Shown here: positions 21,420 to 29,640 of the stretch, in pieces
Layout: the number at the start of each line of letters is the position of its first letter
How positions within the stretch are numbered: position 1 is the first letter of the stretch
NCBI RefSeq assembly: GCF_900455735.1
Contig: NZ_UAUI01000005.1
Span: 62,001 to 126,000 of the forward strand
From: Rhodococcus wratislaviensis
GTDB lineage: Bacteria > Actinomycetota > Actinomycetes > Mycobacteriales > Mycobacteriaceae
Length of the DNA stretch: 64,000 nucleotides
Reading direction: 5' to 3'
Notes under the pieces: generated by a model
What the model was told of the DNA's origin: nothing
The model's input: only the letters and a program-made list of their open reading frames with translations
Database searches by the model: none
Translations under genes and position numbers: made by a program

Positions 21420-22732
21420 AAGCTCGCCTTCCGCTCGGTGCCCGCACCGGCGGACAGCATTGTGGCCCACAGGTTCTCGAAACCGGGCAGGGTCTTGGCC
21501 GTGGTGCCGACGTCCTCGATCCGGATGCCGTCGACGCGCAGCCCGACGATGGCGCCCGCGGTCGCCATTCGGTGGTCGGCGTAGGAGCGCCACGTCCCAC
21601 CGTGCAGGTCTGCCGGGACGATCGTGAGGCCGTCCTCGGTCTCGGTGACGTTCCCGCCCAGCGAGTTGATCTCGTGCGCGAGTGCGGCCAGCCGGTCGGT
21701 CTCGTGGCCGCGCAGATGCGCGATGCCCCGCAGGTGCGACGGACCGTGTGCGAGTGCGGCGAGCGCTGCGACGGTCGGGGTGAGTTCGCCCACGTCGTGC
21801 AGGTCGATGTCGATGCTGTTCAGCTGCTGCGGACCGCGGACCGTGAGGTTCGCGCCGTCCAGCCGGACGTCCGCGCCCATCGCCAGCAGAATGTCGCGGA
21901 TTGCGTCTCCGGGTTGCGTCGTCCTGCTCGGCCACAGGGGAACCGTCACCTCACCGCCGGTGACGGCGGCGGCGGCCAGGAAGGCGGTGGCATTCGACAG
22001 GTCGGGCTCGATCGCCCGGTCGACGGCCCGGACGACACCGGGGCTCACCCGCCACGTGTCGGCCTCCCCGCCCGTCGCCGGGGTGGAGACCTCGACACCC
22101 GACTCCCGCAGCATCTCGACGGTCATGTCGATGTGCGGCATGGACGGCACCGTCTTGCCGTCGTGATGCACCGTGACGCCCTCGTCGAAAGCGGCCGCCG
22201 ACAGCAGCAGCCCGGAGACGAACTGTGACGAGCCGGACGCGTCGATCGTGACCCGTCCACCGCGCAGCGAACCCGCACCGCGGACCGTGAACGGGAGGGA
22301 GTCGCCGTCGATGTCCGCGCCGAGACCGCGCAGCGCGTCCAGGATGGTGTCGAGGGGCCGGGTGCGCGCCTGCTCGTCCCCGTCGAAGTGAACCGTTCCG
22401 CTCGCGAGCGCGGCGACCGGGGGAAGGAACCGCATGACGGTGCCCGCCAGGCCGCAGTCGACCGCACCACCATGGACGGGACCCGGGGTGACCCGCAGCG
22501 TCGTGTCGGCGCCGGCCGTCTCGATGCCGATGCCGAGCGTGCGGAGCGCGCCGATCATGAGGTCGGTGTCCCGGCTGCGCAATGCCCCGGTGAGGGTGGA
22601 CGGACCGTCCGCGAGTGCGGCGAGGATCAGCGCGCGATTGGTGATCGACTTCGATCCGGGGAGGGCGACCGTCGCGACGACGGGCGCTTCGGCACGGGGG
22701 GCGTTCCACAGGCTCAGGCTCACGGTCTCCAT
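21416..22732 (-). CDS. aroA: 3-phosphoshikimate 1-carboxyvinyltransferase (EPSP synthase)
   Basis: This is the sixth step of the shikimate pathway, joining shikimate-3-phosphate and phosphoenolpyruvate. The 438-residue protein has two repeated domains with [18 protein letters not shown] near residue 24, GLAGTVMRF and [15 protein letters not shown] near the end. The sequence belongs to the class I actinobacterial type. It is the first gene of a two-gene unit with rsgA, whose start overlaps the aroA stop. The SRAP gene diverges upstream with about 78 bp between the start codons. Confidence 0.96.
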   Translation of the reverse strand: METVSLSLWNAPRAEAPVVATVALPGSKSITNRALILAALADGPSTLTGALRSRDTDLMIGALRTLGIGIETAGADTTLRVTPGPVHGGAVDCGLAGTVMRFLPPVAALASGTVHFDGDEQARTRPLDTILDALRGLGADIDGDSLPFTVRGAGSLRGGRVTIDASGSSQFVSGLLLSAAAFDEGVTVHHDGKTVPSMPHIDMTVEMLRESGVEVSTPATGGEADTWRVSPGVVRAVDRAIEPDLSNATAFLAAAAVTGGEVTVPLWPSRTTQPGDAIRDILLAMGADVRLDGANLTVRGPQQLNSIDIDLHDVGELTPTVAALAALAHGPSHLRGIAHLRGHETDRLAALAHEINSLGGNVTETEDGLTIVPADLHGGTWRSYADHRMATAGAIVGLRVDGIRIEDVGTTAKTLPGFENLWATMLSAGAGTERKASF

Positions 22733-22810
22733 CTTCGCCTATCGGGCGTGTCGCCGGGCGGGGTGGGCGGTGTGTCGCGGGTGTCGGTGGTTCGTGCCAC
22801 TCTGGTGGGC

Positions 22811-23569
22811 ATGTGCGGCAGGTATGCGACCACTGCGAATCCGGCGACACTCGCGGCCGACCTCGATGCGATCGACGAGGCGGGCGAGGAGGAGAGCCCG
22901 CCCGACTACAACGTGGCGCCCACCACGCAGGTCCTGACGGTGGTCGACCGTCACGACGCCCGGCGGATCCGGCGGATGCGGTGGGGGCTCGTGCCGTCCT
23001 GGACGAAGGAGCTAGGCAAGGGGCCGGTGCTGTTCAACGCGCGAGCGGATTCGGTCGACACCAAACCGGCCTTCCGGAACGCGTTCAAGTACAAGCGCTG
23101 CCTCGTTCCGATGGACGGCTGGTACGAGTGGCAGACCGAGGTCGATGCGGCAGCAGCCGGGAAGAAGCCCGGCAAGGCGAAGAAGATCCCGTACTACATG
23201 TCGCCGGAGGACGGCTCCCGCCTGTACATGGCCGGGCTGTGGTCGGTCTGGCACGATCCCGCGGTCGAGGACTCACCGCCGGTCCTGAGCTGCAGCATCA
23301 TCACGGTCGACTCGGCCGCCCAGCTCGAGAACGTCCACGACCGGATGCCGCTGGTGATGCCCCGCGACCGCTGGACCGCGTGGCTCGATCCCGAGCACCC
23401 CGCGTCGACGGATCTGCTCGCGGTGTCACCCGACGCGATCGCCGACATCACCGTCCGGCGGGTGTCCACGCTGGTGAACAGTGTGAAGAACAACGGACCG
23501 GAACTCCTCGACCCCGACGCGGCCGGTCGTGACGAAGAGCAGGTGGGGGAGCAGATCAGCCTGCTGTGA
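22811..23569 (+). CDS. SRAP/YedK-type DNA abasic-site crosslinking protein
   Basis: Members of this family form a covalent thiazolidine link to abasic sites in single-stranded DNA through their N-terminal cysteine and so protect stalled forks. The 252-residue protein starts MCGRY, giving C2 after methionine removal. It also holds N34 (YNVAPT), E106 (MDGWYEW) and H176 (HDRMP), the residues known to act in catalysis. The ATG at 22811 is mandatory, since C2 must follow the initiator. It overlaps the convergent ybaK-like gene by 14 bp at the 3' end. It is the Rv3226c equivalent. Confidence 0.94.
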   Translation: MCGRYATTANPATLAADLDAIDEAGEEESPPDYNVAPTTQVLTVVDRHDARRIRRMRWGLVPSWTKELGKGPVLFNARADSVDTKPAFRNAFKYKRCLVPMDGWYEWQTEVDAAAAGKKPGKAKKIPYYMSPEDGSRLYMAGLWSVWHDPAVEDSPPVLSCSIITVDSAAQLENVHDRMPLVMPRDRWTAWLDPEHPASTDLLAVSPDAIADITVRRVSTLVNSVKNNGPELLDPDAAGRDEEQVGEQISLL

Positions 23570-24050
23570 CCGAGGCGGTGACGGCTCCGCTGAGCCGCAC
23601 CAGGTCGGCGGGCGCGAGTTCGATCTCGAGTCCGCGCCTGCCGGCGCTGCACAGCACCCGGTCCCAGTCGAGCGCCGACGCGTCGACGACCGTCGCGAGC
23701 GCCTTGCGCTGTCCGAGCGGTGAGATGCCCCCGAAGACGTACCCGGTGGAGCGTTCCGCGTCGGTGCGTTCCGCCATCACCGCCTTGCCCGCGCCCAGCG
23801 CCGCGGCCGCCGCCTTCAGCGACAGCTTCTCCGGCACCGGCAGGACCGCGACCGCCAGCTTGCCGGTGTCGAGCTTGATCACCAGCGTCTTGAACACCTG
23901 GTGTGCGGTGACGCCGACCGTCTCGCCCAGGGCGTCGACGGCCTCCGAACCGTACGATTCCGCCCGCGCATCGTGCGCGTAGCTGTGCACGGTGTGGTCG
24001 ATGCGATGTTTGACGAGCAGCTTCGTCGCGGGAGTGGCAGTTCCGGCCAT
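23556..24050 (-). CDS. ybaK: YbaK/EbsC-family Cys-tRNA(Pro) deacylase
   Basis: This 164-residue trans-editing protein of the YbaK/ProX superfamily is expected to hydrolyse mischarged Cys-tRNA(Pro). Typical segments are [13 protein letters not shown] near the N-terminus, [10 protein letters not shown] and [19 protein letters not shown]. The conserved lysine that holds the substrate is in the VFKTLV segment. The ATG at 24050 gives the usual family length; an upstream in-frame start at 24125 would add 25 residues without family resemblance and would run into the sigH promoter. The gene diverges from sigH and overlaps the SRAP gene at the 3' end. Confidence 0.88.
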   Translation of the reverse strand: MAGTATPATKLLVKHRIDHTVHSYAHDARAESYGSEAVDALGETVGVTAHQVFKTLVIKLDTGKLAVAVLPVPEKLSLKAAAAALGAGKAVMAERTDAERSTGYVFGGISPLGQRKALATVVDASALDWDRVLCSAGRRGLEIELAPADLVRLSGAVTASVTAG

Positions 24051-24074
24051 GGACAGACACTCTGCCACGCGGTC

Positions 24075-24102
24075 GGGAACACAGCGGACGGGAGGCGTGT
24101 TG
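24075..24102 (+). promoter_or_regulatory. SigH-type (autoregulatory) promoter of sigH
   Basis: GGGAACA (24075-24081) is followed after 17 bp by GTT (24099-24101). This matches the SigH/SigR consensus GGGAAYA-N16/17-SGTT. It points into sigH and should give a transcript starting near 24108, with a 5' region of about 120 nt before the GTG at 24227. Confidence 0.7.
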
Positions 24103-24226
24103 GTACCTGCAGAAGAACAGTGCATCGAAGGGAGTGGTCCGTATCGTGATGTCCTCGGTGATGGAGCCCACGTCGCGTCTGCAGTTGGCGGTAACGTTGA
24201 CGCCCACGGCGACCGAAGGGATCAGC

Positions 24227-24886
24227 GTGCAGGAACATGACCGTCCGACGGCAGACCAGGCCGAACCACAGGACGAGTTGATCGCGCGTTTCGAAAGGGA
24301 TGCGCTCCCACTTCTGGATCAGCTGTACGGTGCTGCTCTGAGGATGACCAGGAACCCGGCGGACGCCGAGGACCTCGTGCAGGAAACGTACGTGAAGGCC
24401 TACACGGCGTTCCGTTCGTTCCGTGAGGGCACCAACCTCAAGGCGTGGCTGTACCGGATTCTCACGAACACGTACATCAACTCGTACCGCAAGAAGCAGC
24501 GCCAGCCCGCGCAGTACCCCACCGACGAGATCACCGACTGGCAGCTCGCGGCGACGGCGGAACATTCGTCGACCGGTCTGCGGTCCGCCGAGGTGGAGGC
24601 GCTGGACGCGCTCCCCGACGACGACATCAAGGAAGCGCTCCAGGCCCTGCCGGAGGAGTTCCGGATGGCCGTGTACTACGCCGACGTCGAGGGCTTCCCC
24701 TACAAGGAGATCGCCGAGATCATGGGCACCCCGATCGGGACCGTGATGTCGCGGCTGCACCGCGGGCGCAAGCAGCTCCGGGGTCTGCTCGCCGATGTCG
24801 CACGCGAACGTGGATTCAACCGTGGGGGCACCCACGAGGTGCCCGGCGACAGTGTAGTGAGTGCGGAGCAGGAGGTTTCTCGGTGA
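24227..24886 (+). CDS. sigH: ECF sigma factor SigH (SigR type)
   Basis: This 219-residue group 4 sigma factor controls the response to thiol-oxidative and heat stress. Region 2 includes [16 protein letters not shown] and [20 protein letters not shown]; region 4 includes [20 protein letters not shown] and [18 protein letters not shown]. The GTG at 24227 (aaggg 7-8 nt upstream) gives nearly the length of mycobacterial SigH. The frame stays open to earlier starts at 24134, 24146, 24149 and 24161, so a longer isoform is possible. The gene has a SigH-type promoter and overlaps the anti-sigma gene by 4 bp. It is the Rv3223c equivalent. Confidence 0.93.
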   Translation: MQEHDRPTADQAEPQDELIARFERDALPLLDQLYGAALRMTRNPADAEDLVQETYVKAYTAFRSFREGTNLKAWLYRILTNTYINSYRKKQRQPAQYPTDEITDWQLAATAEHSSTGLRSAEVEALDALPDDDIKEALQALPEEFRMAVYYADVEGFPYKEIAEIMGTPIGTVMSRLHRGRKQLRGLLADVARERGFNRGGTHEVPGDSVVSAEQEVSR

Positions 24887-25164
24887 GCGAGCAGGACGAA
24901 TTCGAGCAGCTCGACTGCTCCGCCGTCATCGCAGACGTCTGGCTGATGCTGGACCGTGAATGCGACGAGGCGTCGAGGGCGCGGCTGCAGAGACATCTCG
25001 ACGAGTGCGGGTCGTGTCTCGAGGCGTACGGGATCGAGGAGAAGGTGAAGAGCCTCGTGAACCGCAAGTGCGGCGGTGAGCACGCGCCGGAAAGCCTGCG
25101 TCAGCGGCTCTCCATCGAGTTGCGGCGGACGATCCTCATCACCAATACGGAACCCGACGCATAA
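24883..25164 (+). CDS. rshA: Zinc-binding anti-sigma factor RshA
   Basis: This 93-residue redox-sensitive inhibitor of SigH belongs to the ZAS family. The zinc motif is H38-xxx-C42-xx-C45 (HLDECGSC), with additional cysteines C12, C27 and one near residue 64. Oxidation of the cysteine pair releases zinc and SigH. The GTG start overlaps the sigH stop, so both are made in equal amounts from one mRNA. A strong terminator hairpin begins 17 bp after the stop. Confidence 0.93.
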   Translation: MSEQDEFEQLDCSAVIADVWLMLDRECDEASRARLQRHLDECGSCLEAYGIEEKVKSLVNRKCGGEHAPESLRQRLSIELRRTILITNTEPDA

Positions 25165-25181
25165 TCCGTCAGAACAGCAAT

Positions 25182-25217
25182 CAGGGGCCGGAAAGCATCG
25201 CTGCTTTCCGGCCCCTG
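25182..25217 (+). terminator. Terminator hairpin between rshA and bL37
   Basis: A perfect 16-bp stem, caggggccggaaagca (25182-25197) with its complement (25202-25217), closes a tetraloop. It lies between convergent genes and can work in both directions. No clear T run follows. Confidence 0.7.
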
Positions 25218-25234
25218 GTGCGTTCTACGGCGCG

Positions 25235-25309
25235 TCAGGCGTTGGGACGCTTGCCGTGGTTTGCGGCGTTGCCCTTGCGACTGCGCTTCTTACGACCACG
25301 CTTACCCAT
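25235..25309 (-). CDS. Ribosomal protein bL37, 24-residue miniprotein
   Basis: A complete small gene encodes MGKRGRKKRSRKGNAANHGK followed by RPNA. Ten of the 24 residues are Lys or Arg. It matches the actinobacterial bL37 (AURKAIP1/COX24-like) protein seen in mycobacterial 50S structures, where it fills a space in 23S rRNA. The ribosome site aagggag lies 8 nt before the ATG. Its 3' end faces rshA across a hairpin; its 5' end diverges from the biotinyl-protein gene with 94 bp between the starts. Automatic gene callers often miss it because of its size. Confidence 0.88.
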   Translation of the reverse strand: MGKRGRKKRSRKGNAANHGKRPNA

Positions 25310-25403
25310 GAGTAGATCTCCCTTCTTTTCACCACAGTCTTCCACGTGTGGTTGGGTGTCCTTGCAACAGGGCTTTCTCGACACCCGGGAGTGAAGGATC
25401 ACA
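25310..25403. promoter_or_regulatory. Divergent promoter region of bL37 and the biotinyl protein gene
   Basis: The 94 bp between two divergent starts must hold both promoters. A 7-bp inverted repeat, gggtgtc (25354-25360) with gacaccc (25380-25386), would form a hairpin in the leader of the plus-strand gene. No clear -10 or -35 pair can be assigned. Confidence 0.35.
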
Positions 25404-25619
25404 ATGGCAGAAGACGTGCGCGCCGAAATGGTTTCGACGGTGTATCAGGTTGTGGTGAGCGCGGGTGACGAGGTGAAGGAAGGCGACACGCTCGTCATCC
25501 TCGAGTCGATGAAGATGGAGATTCCCGTCATCGCCGAAGAGCCCGGCACGGTCACGTCCGTGGACGTCAAGGTCGGCGACGTGATCCAGCAGGGCGACCT
25601 GATCGCAGTCATCTCCTGA
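25404..25619 (+). CDS. Biotinylated lipoyl-domain protein (TB7.3-like)
   Basis: This 71-residue single biotinyl/lipoyl domain has the biotin-attachment motif ESMKM with K37 as the modified lysine. The second half mirrors the first (GDEVKEGDTL and GDVIQQGDLI), as expected for this barrel. It resembles M. tuberculosis TB7.3 (Rv3221c). It probably serves as a free-standing biotin carboxyl carrier, but no carboxylase gene lies nearby. The ATG is preceded by gaagga. pdtaS starts 17 bp after its stop, so the two are co-transcribed. Confidence 0.9.
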   Translation: MAEDVRAEMVSTVYQVVVSAGDEVKEGDTLVILESMKMEIPVIAEEPGTVTSVDVKVGDVIQQGDLIAVIS

Positions 25620-25636
25620 GCTGACACCCACCGACG

Positions 25637-27139
25637 ATGTCCACACTGAGCGACCTGCTCGCCGAACACACCGACCTGCCCGGCGAGGCCGTCGATCATC
25701 TCCAGCGAGTCGTCGGTGAATGGCAGTTGCTCGCCGACCTCTCCTTCGCGGACGTCCTGCTCTGGGTCGGAACGGATTCCGCGGCCACCGACGCCACCGG
25801 CACCGTGATCTGCGTCGCCCACTGCAGGCCCACCACCGCGTCGACTGCGTTCCCCGAGGACGTCGTCGGGACCGTCGTGTCGGAGTCGGAACACCCGCAG
25901 GTGCTGCAGGCGCTGCTCGAGGGCCGCGTCGTGCGCCCCGAGGACGGCGGCGGGCACGCGGGTCTGCCGCCGCGTGGGGAAGCGGTTCCGGTGCGGTGGA
26001 ACGGCGAGGTGATCGCGGTCCTGAGCCGGGACACCAACCTGTCGCATCAGCGGGCGCAGAGCCCCCTCGAGGTCGCGTATCTCGACTGCGCCGAGGATCT
26101 GTGCCAGATGATCAGCGACGGCACCTTCCCGATCCGTGAGGCCCGGTCGGACACCAACTCGAGTCCGCGTGCCGGCGACGGCTTCATCCGCCTCGACACC
26201 GACGGCAGCGTGGTCTACGCGAGTCCCAATGCGCTGTCGGCCTATCACCGGATGGGGCTCAGCTCGGACCTGATCGGCCAGAACCTCGCCGCCACCACGC
26301 GGTCGCTCGTGACGGATCCGTTCGAGTCGCAGGAGGTCGCCGGGTACATCCGCGACACCATCGCCGACAAGCCGGGCCGCCGCATGGAGATCGAGGCCAG
26401 GGGAGCGACCGTTCTGCTCCGGGCGCTGGTCCTCAAACCCGGTGGGAAGCGGGTGGGCGCCGCTGTCGTCGTGCGGGACGTCACCGAGGTGAAGAGGCGG
26501 GATCGCGCCCTGCTCAGCAAGGATGCGACGATCCGCGAGATCCATCACCGGGTGAAGAACAACCTGCAGACCGTGGCGGCGCTCCTGCGACTGCAGGCCC
26601 GACGCACCAACAACGAGGAAGCCAGGCAGGCACTGAGCGAATCGGTGCGCCGCGTCACCTCGATCGCCCTCGTGCACGACACACTGTCGATGTCGGTGGA
26701 CGAGGAAGTGAACCTCGACGAGGTCGTCGACCGCCTGGTGCCGATCCTGTCCGACGTGGCGACGGTGAGTACGCCGATCAAGGTCCGGCGAGAAGGCAGC
26801 TTCGGGGTGTTCTCCGCGGAGCGGGCCACGCCGCTGGTGATGGTGCTGACCGAACTCGTGCAGAACGCGATCGAGCATGCCTTCGAGCCCGGCGCTCCGG
26901 GCACGGTCACCATGAGGGCCGAACGCTCCGCGCGGTGGCTGGACGTCGTGATCCACGATGACGGCAGGGGATTGCCGCCCGGTTTCAGCCTCGAGCGGTC
27001 GGACCGTCTCGGTCTGCAGATCGTCCGGACCCTGGTGGCCGCCGAGCTGAACGGTTCCCTCGGGCTGCATCCCGGGGCGGACGGTGGAACGGATGCCGTG
27101 TTACGCGTGCCGCTGGGCCGTCGTGGGCCGCGGTACTGA
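25637..27139 (+). CDS. pdtaS: Sensor histidine kinase PdtaS
   Basis: This 500-residue soluble kinase has an N-terminal GAF-like domain (about 1-150), a PAS domain (about 175-290) and a HisKA_2/HWE-type kinase core. The core motif HHRVKNNLQT contains the phospho-acceptor H303. ATP-binding motifs ELVQNAIEHAFE, DDGRGLPPG and GLQIVRTL follow. In M. tuberculosis PdtaS phosphorylates PdtaR, an ANTAR protein that binds nascent RNA to control antitermination; pdtaR is not in this window. It shares a transcript with the biotinyl-protein gene and ends at a hairpin shared with whiB1. Confidence 0.93.
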   Translation: MSTLSDLLAEHTDLPGEAVDHLQRVVGEWQLLADLSFADVLLWVGTDSAATDATGTVICVAHCRPTTASTAFPEDVVGTVVSESEHPQVLQALLEGRVVRPEDGGGHAGLPPRGEAVPVRWNGEVIAVLSRDTNLSHQRAQSPLEVAYLDCAEDLCQMISDGTFPIREARSDTNSSPRAGDGFIRLDTDGSVVYASPNALSAYHRMGLSSDLIGQNLAATTRSLVTDPFESQEVAGYIRDTIADKPGRRMEIEARGATVLLRALVLKPGGKRVGAAVVVRDVTEVKRRDRALLSKDATIREIHHRVKNNLQTVAALLRLQARRTNNEEARQALSESVRRVTSIALVHDTLSMSVDEEVNLDEVVDRLVPILSDVATVSTPIKVRREGSFGVFSAERATPLVMVLTELVQNAIEHAFEPGAPGTVTMRAERSARWLDVVIHDDGRGLPPGFSLERSDRLGLQIVRTLVAAELNGSLGLHPGADGGTDAVLRVPLGRRGPRY

Positions 27140-27156
27140 TCGGCGGGCAAGCAAAA

Positions 27157-27182
27157 GGCCCGGCACCATGTGGTGCCGGGCC
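27157..27182. terminator. Bidirectional terminator between pdtaS and whiB1
   Basis: A hairpin is formed by ggcccggcacc (27157-27167) and ggtgccgggcc (27172-27182) with a 4-nt loop. On the minus strand it is followed by TTTT, making it a good intrinsic terminator for whiB1. It also closes the plus-strand pdtaS unit. Confidence 0.75.
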
Positions 27183-27199
27183 CGTCTTCTTCCGAAGTA

Positions 27200-27454
27200 T
27201 CAGACGGTGGTGCGGGCACGCGTCCGAGCGTTGCGGCGCTTGAGTGCGCGACGCTCGTCTTCGCTCATGCCGCCCCACACACCGGCGTCCTGGCCCGACT
27301 CGAGTGCCCACGAGAGGCATTCGGCGGTCACCGGGCAGCGGTTGCAGACAACCTTGGCATCAGCAATCTGCGCGAGAGCCGGACCGCTGTTGCCCACAGG
27401 GAAGAACAACTCGGGGTCTTCGTCGCGACAGATTGCCTTGTGGCGCCAGTCCAT
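27200..27454 (-). CDS. whiB1: WhiB1 iron-sulfur transcription factor
   Basis: This 84-residue Wbl protein binds a NO-sensitive [4Fe-4S] cluster through C9, C37, C40 and C46. It acts with the housekeeping sigma factor and is essential in M. tuberculosis. The GVWGG turn (58-62) and the basic C-terminal tail with ERRALKRRNARTRART are typical. The ATG has aaggag 7 nt upstream. The 239-bp region upstream contains a CRP-like site, in line with the cAMP-CRP control described for mycobacterial whiB1. Confidence 0.95.
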   Translation of the reverse strand: MDWRHKAICRDEDPELFFPVGNSGPALAQIADAKVVCNRCPVTAECLSWALESGQDAGVWGGMSEDERRALKRRNARTRARTTV

Positions 27455-27540
27455 CCTTCTGCTCCTTAACTGGGTGCGTAATGCACCGTTTCGTCTTCAT
27501 GAGTTCATGTGTGCGTAGAGAATGTTTCCGCACTGTTGCT

Positions 27541-27556
27541 TGTGAATGCTTTCACG
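27541..27556. promoter_or_regulatory. CRP-like binding site upstream of whiB1
   Basis: TGTGAATGCTTTCACG fits TGTGA-N6-TCACA with one mismatch at the last base. It lies about 95 bp upstream of the whiB1 start codon in the 239-bp non-coding region 27455-27693. A TTGACA hexamer on the minus strand (27573-27568) lies beside it. The rest of that region shows no ORF I can support. Confidence 0.55.
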
Positions 27557-27693
27557 AACTGGCGGGATGTCAATAGAAAACCGCCGCACCGTGGGGGAGC
27601 TCACGTACTTAGGCTGCCCTTCGAGGCGCGCCGTCCTTTGTACCCCGTGCAGACACTTCCCGCTAGGTGAAAACGGGGATTCTCGAGATTTGC

Positions 27694-28650
27694 TCAGGGT
27701 CGCGCCGGCGCGACCACATCCAGCGCCTCGGGCACCGACACGAACTCGACGACCTTGCGAAGTCCGATGTAGTCGCCGTCCATCTGCAGTCCGATGGGCT
27801 CCGACGCGGTGATTCGCACGCACGGCACGTCGTCGACCCGGACCAGCTTCTTCGCCTTCGGGCGGGTTCCGGGGGTCAGGAGCTGGCGGGCTACCCGCAG
27901 CGTGGTGAGGATCGCGGTGGATCGCATCGCGAAGACGCCGAGGCCGGTGTCGTAGGTGGTGTCGGGATTGGTGTGGACTTCCCGCTTGTTCAGATACGTC
28001 CAGGGACTCGCGTTCGACACGAATGCGTAATGAACGCCCTCGACCGGATCGCGATCGGGAACCTCGACGGTGAGCGTCGGCTCCGCGTATTTCGATCGGA
28101 AGAACACGCGCACCGCCGCGCGGACATATTGCGCCGGTGTGGCCGGCCGCCCATTCTTGCGGTGCATGTCGACCGCCTCACACACCTGGGCGTCCCAGCC
28201 GAGACCGGCGTTGAACGTGAACCAGCGATTGTCGCAGTGCGCGAGACCGATCCTGCGCCGCTGCCTGCGGGCGAGGAGGTCGATGAGCTGGTTGGTGGCG
28301 TCCACCGGGTCGGGTGCGATGCCGAGCGAACGGGCGAACACGTTCGCCGACCCGCCGGGGACGACGGCGATCGGGGGGATCGGCCCCACCGTCACCGCGC
28401 TCATCGACTTCGGTTCCGGGGTGCCGAGCAGTCCGTTGACCACCTCGTTCACGGTGCCGTCTCCGCCGTGGACGATGATCAGGCCCATCCCGTCCACGCA
28501 GGCCTGCTGCGCCAGTTCGGCGGCGTGACCCCGGTGTGTCGTGTGCGCGACCGTCAACCGCACCCGGCTCGACAGCGCGTGGGCGAGGAGATCACGCCCG
28601 GCCGGGGTCGTCGATGTGGCATTGGGGTTGACGATCAGCAGCGCGCGCAC
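27694..28650 (-). CDS. Lipid/diacylglycerol kinase-like protein
   Basis: The 318-residue protein of the DagK/sphingosine-kinase fold has VHGGDGTVNEVVNG near residue 60 as the nucleotide loop and PGGSANVFARSLG downstream. It probably phosphorylates a lipid such as diacylglycerol, but the substrate cannot be read from the sequence. The GTG at 28650 is chosen because the family begins MRALLIVNPNAT. A GTG nine codons earlier (28677) is less likely. The end of the gene carries an 18-bp perfect palindrome (27698-27715). I recall a similar gene at this place in M. tuberculosis (Rv3218). Confidence 0.8.
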   Translation of the reverse strand: MRALLIVNPNATSTTPAGRDLLAHALSSRVRLTVAHTTHRGHAAELAQQACVDGMGLIIVHGGDGTVNEVVNGLLGTPEPKSMSAVTVGPIPPIAVVPGGSANVFARSLGIAPDPVDATNQLIDLLARRQRRRIGLAHCDNRWFTFNAGLGWDAQVCEAVDMHRKNGRPATPAQYVRAAVRVFFRSKYAEPTLTVEVPDRDPVEGVHYAFVSNASPWTYLNKREVHTNPDTTYDTGLGVFAMRSTAILTTLRVARQLLTPGTRPKAKKLVRVDDVPCVRITASEPIGLQMDGDYIGLRKVVEFVSVPEALDVVAPARP

Positions 28651-28713
28651 GGGACCCAAGCCTAGCCGGGGCGGCACGTGTCACCGTCCGAGGCCGCCGG
28701 CGACGGGGTGTTC

Positions 28714-28726
28714 TAGGCTGGCCGAC
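28714..28726 (+). promoter_or_regulatory. Leaderless promoter of the four-helix membrane protein gene
   Basis: TAGGCT (28714-28719) lies 7 bp before the GTG at 28727, with no ribosome-binding site between them. Confidence 0.4.
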
Positions 28727-29164
28727 GTGCCGAAGCCGTCTCTCAGCAAGTCCACGCCCACCACGGTCCGCGCGGCGGGCGCCCTGGTGTCGCTCGAGGG
28801 CGCGGTGGCGGTCGGGGTCGCCGTGGTGCTGGTGATCCGGGGACTCCTCGGACACGACCAGAGCGTCAGCAGTGGATACGGCACCGCGGCCTGGTTCGCG
28901 ATTCTCGGTGGCGCCGTGCTCGCCGCCGGGCTCGCCCTGATCTTCGGCCGGCGCTGGGGGCGGGCGATCGCGATCGTCGCCCAACTGCTCCTGCTCCCGG
29001 TGGCGTGGTCGCTGCTCACCGATTCGCACCAGCCGTTCTTCGGTGTGCTGCTCGGCGTCGTCGTGGTGGCGGCCCTCGGGTGCCTGTTCAGCAGTCCGAC
29101 GTCGAAGTGGATGGCTGCCGAGTACGGCCAGGAGGCCGACGCCGACAACCCGTCGGACCGCTAA
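28727..29164 (+). CDS. Four-helix integral membrane protein, Rv3217-like
   Basis: The 145-residue protein has four hydrophobic segments (about residues 15-40, 54-72, 80-98 and 103-122), a short cytoplasmic N-terminus and an acidic C-terminal tail. No catalytic motif is visible. Its position between the lipid-kinase-like gene and the acetyltransferase matches Rv3217c, a conserved membrane protein of unknown function. The GTG at 28727 follows a -10 element by 7 bp, suggesting a leaderless mRNA. Its TAA stop overlaps the TAG stop of the convergent acetyltransferase gene. Confidence 0.75.
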   Translation: MPKPSLSKSTPTTVRAAGALVSLEGAVAVGVAVVLVIRGLLGHDQSVSSGYGTAAWFAILGGAVLAAGLALIFGRRWGRAIAIVAQLLLLPVAWSLLTDSHQPFFGVLLGVVVVAALGCLFSSPTSKWMAAEYGQEADADNPSDR

Positions 29165-29640
29165 CTCACCTCGGACGCGAGGCGGCCGAGCGGATCCCCG
29201 GTGAGCCGGTACGTGGTCCATTCGTCCTGCGGGTGCGCGTCCAGCGACTCGTAGAACGCGATCGACGGCTTGTTCCAGTTGACCACCGACCACGACAGTC
29301 GCGTGTAGCCGTTGTCGACGCACTCCTTCGCGAGTGTGGCGAGCAGGGCCTTGCCGTGCCCGGAACCGCGCTCGGACGGGCTGACGAACAGGTCCTCCAG
29401 ATAGATGCCGTGTGTTCCGTCCCAGGTGGAGAAGTTCCGGAACCACACCGCGATCCCGACGACCCGGTCGTCGTCGTTCGCCGCGACGTGGGCGAACGTG
29501 GACGGCTGCGGGCCGAACAGGGCGTCGTCGATCTGGTCGGCGGTGACGGTGCACTCGTCGCGGGCCCTCTGGTGTTCGGCGAGTTCGTAGATCATCGCGG
29601 TGATCGCGGCGACGTCCTCGGGTACTGCGCGTCTGATCAT
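29161..29640 (-). CDS. GNAT-family N-acetyltransferase
   Basis: The 159-residue acetyltransferase of the diamine/spermidine-type GNAT family starts MIRRAVPEDVAAITAMIYEL. Motif A is EDLFVSPSERGSGHGKALL, holding the acetyl-CoA pyrophosphate loop (RGSGHG). The C-terminal NWNKPSIAFYESLDA segment is typical of spermidine/thialysine acetyltransferases. The true substrate is not determined. It is the second gene of a pair: its ATG overlaps the gpm2-like stop by 4 bp. It is the Rv3216 equivalent. Confidence 0.88.
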   Translation of the reverse strand: MIRRAVPEDVAAITAMIYELAEHQRARDECTVTADQIDDALFGPQPSTFAHVAANDDDRVVGIAVWFRNFSTWDGTHGIYLEDLFVSPSERGSGHGKALLATLAKECVDNGYTRLSWSVVNWNKPSIAFYESLDAHPQDEWTTYRLTGDPLGRLASEVS

